Source: an uncultured Lachnospiraceae bacterium (GTDB lineage Bacteria > Bacillota > Clostridia > Lachnospirales > Lachnospiraceae). Taken from it: DNA of 9,887 nucleotides. Below are positions 7,104-9,887 of this stretch, piece after piece. A program made the position numbers and the translations under genes. Where the stretch lies: positions 1-9,887 of the forward strand of contig CALYSH010000034.1 in assembly GCA_945485625.1 (NCBI GenBank). Direction: 5' to 3'. Each line of letters opens with the position of its first letter. The stretch's first letter is position 1. The notes beneath the pieces are model-generated. The model did no database searches. It saw nothing but the letters and a program-made list of their open reading frames with translations, and was not told the DNA's origin.

Positions 7104-8282
7104 ATGAATGAAATTGAATTGAAATATGGTTGTAACCCCAATCAGAAGCCTTCCAGAATTTATATGGAGGATGGCAGTGAACTGCCTGTTACCGTATTGA
7201 ATGGTAAGCCCGGATATATTAACTTCCTGGATGCGTTTAATGGCTGGCAGCTGGTAAAGGAGTTAAAAGAAGCGACCGGTCTTCCGGCAGCTACTTCCTT
7301 TAAGCATGTTTCCCCCGCAGGTGCCGCAGTAGGCCTTCCCTTGGATGAAACTCTGGCAAAGATTTATTGGGTAGATGATCTGGGTGAGCTTTCTCCCCTG
7401 GCCTGTGCATACGCAAGAGCAAGGGGGGCAGACAGAATGTCTTCCTTCGGTGATTTCATTGCTCTTTCCGATGTCTGTGATGCAGATACTGCCAGATTGA
7501 TTAAGAGAGAGGTTTCCGACGGTGTCATCGCTCCGGGGTATACCGAGGAAGCATTGGCTATGCTTAAGGAGAAGAAGAAGGGCAATTACAATGTCATTCA
7601 GATTGATACAGATTATCGTCCCGCCCCCATTGAGAAGAAGCAGGTATACGGAATTACCTTTGAGCAGGGCAGAAATGAGCTGGATGTAGACGGTGACCTT
7701 CTTTCCAACTTTGTAACCAGGAATAAGGAAGTACCCGAGAAGGCAATCATTGATATGAAGATAGCATTGATTACTCTGAAGTATACTCAGTCCAATTCCG
7801 TATGCTATGTAAAGGATGGTCAGGCAATCGGTATCGGTGCCGGTCAGCAGTCCAGAATTCACTGTACCCGTCTTGCGGGAAGCAAGGCAGACAACTGGTT
7901 CCTTCGTCAGTCTCCTCAGGTGATGGGCCTTCAGTTTGTAGACGGACTTGGTCGTGCGGACAGAGATAATGCAATCGATGTTTACATGGGTGAGGAGTAT
8001 ATGGATATTCTTGCAGATGGTGTATGGGAGAAGACCTTTAAGGTGAAACCCCCTGTATTCACTGCTGAGGAGAAGAGAGCATGGCTGGATAAGATGCAGG
8101 ATGTAACTCTTGGCTCCGATGCATTCTTCCCCTTCTCCGATAATATTGAAAGGGCACACAAGAGCGGTGTAAAGTATATTGCACAGCCGGGCGGTTCCGT
8201 AAGAGACGATGCGGTAATCGATTGCTGCGATAAATACGGTATGGCAATGGTATTTACCGGTATCCGTCTGTTCCACCACTAA
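7104..8282 (+). CDS. purH: Phosphoribosylaminoimidazolecarboxamide formyltransferase (standalone PurH C-terminal domain)
   Basis: A 392-residue cytoplasmic enzyme that transfers a formyl group from 10-formyltetrahydrofolate to AICAR, giving FAICAR. It opens with LKYGCNPNQKPSRIY, equivalent to the start of the formyltransferase half of PurH. It carries the catalytic Lys-His pair K67-H68 in SFKHVSPAG, plus ACAYARARGADRMSSFGDFIAL, GAGQQSRIHCTRLAG and the C-terminal GGSVRDD...VFTGIRLFHH. Bacterial PurH is usually ~510-530 residues, with an N-terminal IMP cyclohydrolase (MGS-like) domain; that domain is entirely absent, and the neighbouring PurO-type gene supplies the activity. The start has a good AGAGGAG (7091-7097) 6 nt upstream. 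It is 36 bp from the cyclohydrolase gene and 22 bp from the following DHH gene, so an operon is likely. The reading frame is complete and the gene is not a degraded purH. Confidence 0.93.
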   Translation: MNEIELKYGCNPNQKPSRIYMEDGSELPVTVLNGKPGYINFLDAFNGWQLVKELKEATGLPAATSFKHVSPAGAAVGLPLDETLAKIYWVDDLGELSPLACAYARARGADRMSSFGDFIALSDVCDADTARLIKREVSDGVIAPGYTEEALAMLKEKKKGNYNVIQIDTDYRPAPIEKKQVYGITFEQGRNELDVDGDLLSNFVTRNKEVPEKAIIDMKIALITLKYTQSNSVCYVKDGQAIGIGAGQQSRIHCTRLAGSKADNWFLRQSPQVMGLQFVDGLGRADRDNAIDVYMGEEYMDILADGVWEKTFKVKPPVFTAEEKRAWLDKMQDVTLGSDAFFPFSDNIERAHKSGVKYIAQPGGSVRDDAVIDCCDKYGMAMVFTGIRLFHH

Positions 8283-8304
8283 TTCGAAATCAGGAGGGAG
8301 AGTC

Positions 8305-9828
8305 ATGAATCTTACCGATTTGGAAGGATATGATTCAATCACCATACAATGTCATGACAATCCGGACGCAGATGCCATCGCGTCCGGATTTGGGCTACTC
8401 TGCTATTTTTTAAATAAAGGGAAAAAAGCCAGACTGGTATATAGCGGTCGTGGTCCGGTGAGTAAGTCTAATTTACTGTTGATGATCGAAAAACTGGATA
8501 TCCCCATTACCTACATCAAACCGACACCGAATCAGCCGTACCGGGTGGACGGGTTGTTGATTACGGTGGATTGTCAGTATGGCGCCGGAAACGTGACCGG
8601 GATAACTGGGGAGAAGGTAGCGATAATCGACCATCATCAGGTGGAGATTGACAATGTGGAGAATTCATTGATTCTGCCCTCGTTAGGAAGCTGTTCCACA
8701 TTGGTGTGGAAGCTGTTAAAGGAACAGGAATTTGACTTTAATAAAGCACCCGGTCTGGGTACTGCATTGTATTATGGCTTGTTTACCGATACCAATCAGA
8801 TGTCGGAAATCAGACATCCCCTGGATATGGATATGCGGGAGGATGTGGTATATGATAATGCCCTGATCCTGTTGTTTAGCAACTGCAATCTGTCACTGAA
8901 GGAATTGGAGATTGCCGGAGTGGCTATGACAAAATATACCTTCCATGACACACACAAATATGCGGTGATTATGGCTCAGCCCTGCGATCCCAATATTTTG
9001 GGTGTTATCAGTGACTTTTTCCTTCAGGTAGACGTCATTCAGTCCTGTATGGTGTTTAATGAAACCGGGGATGGTTATAAGATTTCCGTGCGCAGTTGTG
9101 TACGGGAGGTAAATGCAGGAGAGCTGGCGGCTTATCTGACCAAAGGGATCGGGTCCGGCGGCGGACACTATTCCAAGGCAGGAGGCTATGTGAGCAGGAG
9201 CCTGTATGAGAAGCAGTATGGTGAACTCCCTATTTCGGATTACTTCTATCGCCGTATGGAAGAGTATTTTGAATTCTTCCGCCTGATTTATGCGGACAGC
9301 TATGAAGCAGACCCCGCAGAAATGAAAGTCTATACCAAGAAGAATCTTCCGATTGGTTATATTAAGGCGGATGAACTGGTTCCTGTGGGAACACCCATTA
9401 CCATACGTACTCTTGAGGGAGATATGGATCTGGTGGTGGAGGATGACCTTTATATCATCATTGGAATTAAGGGGGAGGTATATCCCAACCGTCGTGAAAA
9501 ATTTGAACGTTCCTACCGCACAACCGGGGAAGCATACCGTTTGGAAGATTGTGCCGTTTCCGCAGACTATATTCCCACAATTAAAAATCGTGAGAATGGT
9601 CAAAATATGTTAATTACCGCTTACGCGAAGGTATGTATACCTACCGGAAAGGTAAGCATATATGCAAAGGAGCTTGATTGCGGAGTAAAGGTCTTTACTT
9701 CCTGGGATAAAGAAAAATATATGTTGGGCAAGCCCGGGGATTATCTGGCGGCCAGACTGGATGATCTCCATGATGTCTATGTAATAGAAAGGGATATTTT
9801 CTTTAAGAGCTATGAAGAAAAAGTATGA
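8305..9828 (+). CDS. DHH/DHHA1 family phosphoesterase with duplicated C-terminal domain
   Basis: A 507-residue cytoplasmic Mn2+-type phosphoesterase. The DHH domain shows motif I CHDNPDADAIASG (D18, D21, D23), motif II TVDC (D89), motif III IDHH (109-111) and motif IV FTDT (D162). The DHHA1 domain follows, with its GIGSGGGHYSKAGG substrate-binding loop (GGGH 285-288). Relatives of this core (~1-335) hydrolyse short oligoribonucleotides, pAp or cyclic dinucleotide products; the exact substrate cannot be told here. NrnA-like enzymes usually end near 320 residues, so the last ~170 are an extension. It contains two ~65-residue copies (340-404 and 439-503) of a small domain ending in a hydrophobic GDY-like strand, VYxxxxxxF and a Ser-Tyr. 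The start is supported by AGGAGG (8292-8297), 7 nt upstream. It is 22 bp after the AICAR formyltransferase gene and overlaps the following TIR gene by 17 bp. Confidence 0.9.
   Translation: MNLTDLEGYDSITIQCHDNPDADAIASGFGLLCYFLNKGKKARLVYSGRGPVSKSNLLLMIEKLDIPITYIKPTPNQPYRVDGLLITVDCQYGAGNVTGITGEKVAIIDHHQVEIDNVENSLILPSLGSCSTLVWKLLKEQEFDFNKAPGLGTALYYGLFTDTNQMSEIRHPLDMDMREDVVYDNALILLFSNCNLSLKELEIAGVAMTKYTFHDTHKYAVIMAQPCDPNILGVISDFFLQVDVIQSCMVFNETGDGYKISVRSCVREVNAGELAAYLTKGIGSGGGHYSKAGGYVSRSLYEKQYGELPISDYFYRRMEEYFEFFRLIYADSYEADPAEMKVYTKKNLPIGYIKADELVPVGTPITIRTLEGDMDLVVEDDLYIIIGIKGEVYPNRREKFERSYRTTGEAYRLEDCAVSADYIPTIKNRENGQNMLITAYAKVCIPTGKVSIYAKELDCGVKVFTSWDKEKYMLGKPGDYLAARLDDLHDVYVIERDIFFKSYEEKV
9322..9516 (+). 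repeat. Protein-level repeat A in the DHH phosphoesterase C-terminus
   Basis: Residues 340-404 of the DHH protein. Key elements are KKNLPIGYIKADEL, TIRTLEG, DLYIIIGIKGEVYP and FERSY. The middle resembles the small phage-associated domain with the pattern GDW/Y-I-I-x-G-V-K-G-E-x-Y-P...F-x-x-T-Y that I recall from Firmicutes prophage proteins. The match to copy B is at protein-pattern level only; the DNA is not obviously repeated. Confidence 0.5.
9619..9813 (+). repeat. Protein-level repeat B in the DHH phosphoesterase C-terminus
   Basis: Residues 439-503 of the DHH protein. Key elements are CIPTGKVSIYAKEL, GKPGDYLAARLDD, DVYVIERDIF and FKSY, aligning with copy A over equal length (65 residues) and ending in the same F-x-x-S-Y-like pattern (FERSY versus FFKSY). 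Here the GDY core is clear, whereas in copy A it is DLY. The copies are diverged, so the duplication is old. Confidence 0.5.
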
Positions 9829-9887
9829 TGCATTTATAAGTTATAGACATTGTGATCCGGATAAGTATGTGGCAGAACTGTTACATA
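9812..9887 (+). CDS. TIR-domain protein, N-terminal start (3' end outside window)
   Basis: An open frame begins at ATG 9812 and runs off the window after 25 codons. It reads MKKK followed by YDAFISYRHCDPDKYVAELL, which is the opening beta strand and box 1 of a TIR domain (YDAFISYRH) plus the start of helix A. Bacterial TIR proteins of this kind are often NADases or adaptors; those in Lachnospiraceae commonly carry TPR, WD40 or other C-terminal modules, none of which can be seen here. The ATG overlaps the DHH phosphoesterase gene by 17 bp in another frame, with only a weak AAGAG upstream, suggesting translational coupling. The overlapping ATGA at 9825 reads MMHL-stop and is not a gene. The call rests on a short but distinctive motif. 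Confidence 0.8.
   Translation, partial: MKKKYDAFISYRHCDPDKYVAELLH

Noticed and set aside
7263..8345. 360-codon open frame on the minus strand over the AICAR formyltransferase
   Set aside because: Antisense shadow of a well-conserved gene. The translation is rich in Ile, Leu, Cys and His, as expected of a reverse-strand reading, and shows no family motif.
9825..9839. ATGA start overlapping the DHH stop
   Set aside because: That frame stops after four codons (MMHL); the TIR frame beginning at 9812 is the supported one.

Overview
The window reads as a moderate-GC, low-repeat chromosomal segment of a fibre-degrading Clostridia, most likely a gut or rumen Lachnospiraceae. The reasons are a signal-peptide GH10 xylanase with carbohydrate-binding modules, a standalone AICAR formyltransferase beside a PurO-type IMP cyclohydrolase, strong AGGAGG ribosome binding sites, and a TIR gene start typical of that group. 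The genus cannot be fixed from the sequence. All genes recognised lie on the + strand and coding density is high; no RNA genes, insertion sequences, CRISPR arrays or attachment sites were seen.

Layout. (1) 2-478 is the 3' end of a UDP-galactopyranose mutase gene (glf), closed by a clean intrinsic terminator at 524-553. An extended -10 promoter is interleaved with that terminator and should drive the next gene. (2) 602-3199 encodes a soluble multidomain cyclic-di-GMP enzyme (possible PocR-like N-terminus, GAF, PAS, GGDEF, EAL). Only 23 bp later, 3223-6321 encodes a 1032-residue secreted xylanase (CBM22-like, GH10, two CBM9-like modules, acidic linker, C-terminal membrane anchor). The two are probably co-transcribed. 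(3) 6360-8282 holds an IMP cyclohydrolase and a folate-dependent AICAR formyltransferase. Together they perform the last two steps of de novo IMP synthesis, which most bacteria perform with one fused PurH protein. (4) 8305-9828 encodes a DHH/DHHA1 phosphoesterase with an unusual C-terminal extension that looks like two copies of a small domain. (5) From 9812 to the window edge a TIR-domain protein begins, overlapping the DHH gene by 17 bp.

How they fit together. Two functional blocks are visible: a signalling/fibre-degradation pair and a purine/nucleotide block that runs into a TIR gene. Gaps from 6321 onward are 38, 36 and 22 bp and then an overlap, and no terminator or convincing promoter was seen between those genes, so read-through across the whole block is plausible. 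The most notable points are the split, mixed-origin purine step, the DHH enzyme with the duplicated C-terminal domain, and its translational overlap with a TIR gene cut by the window end.
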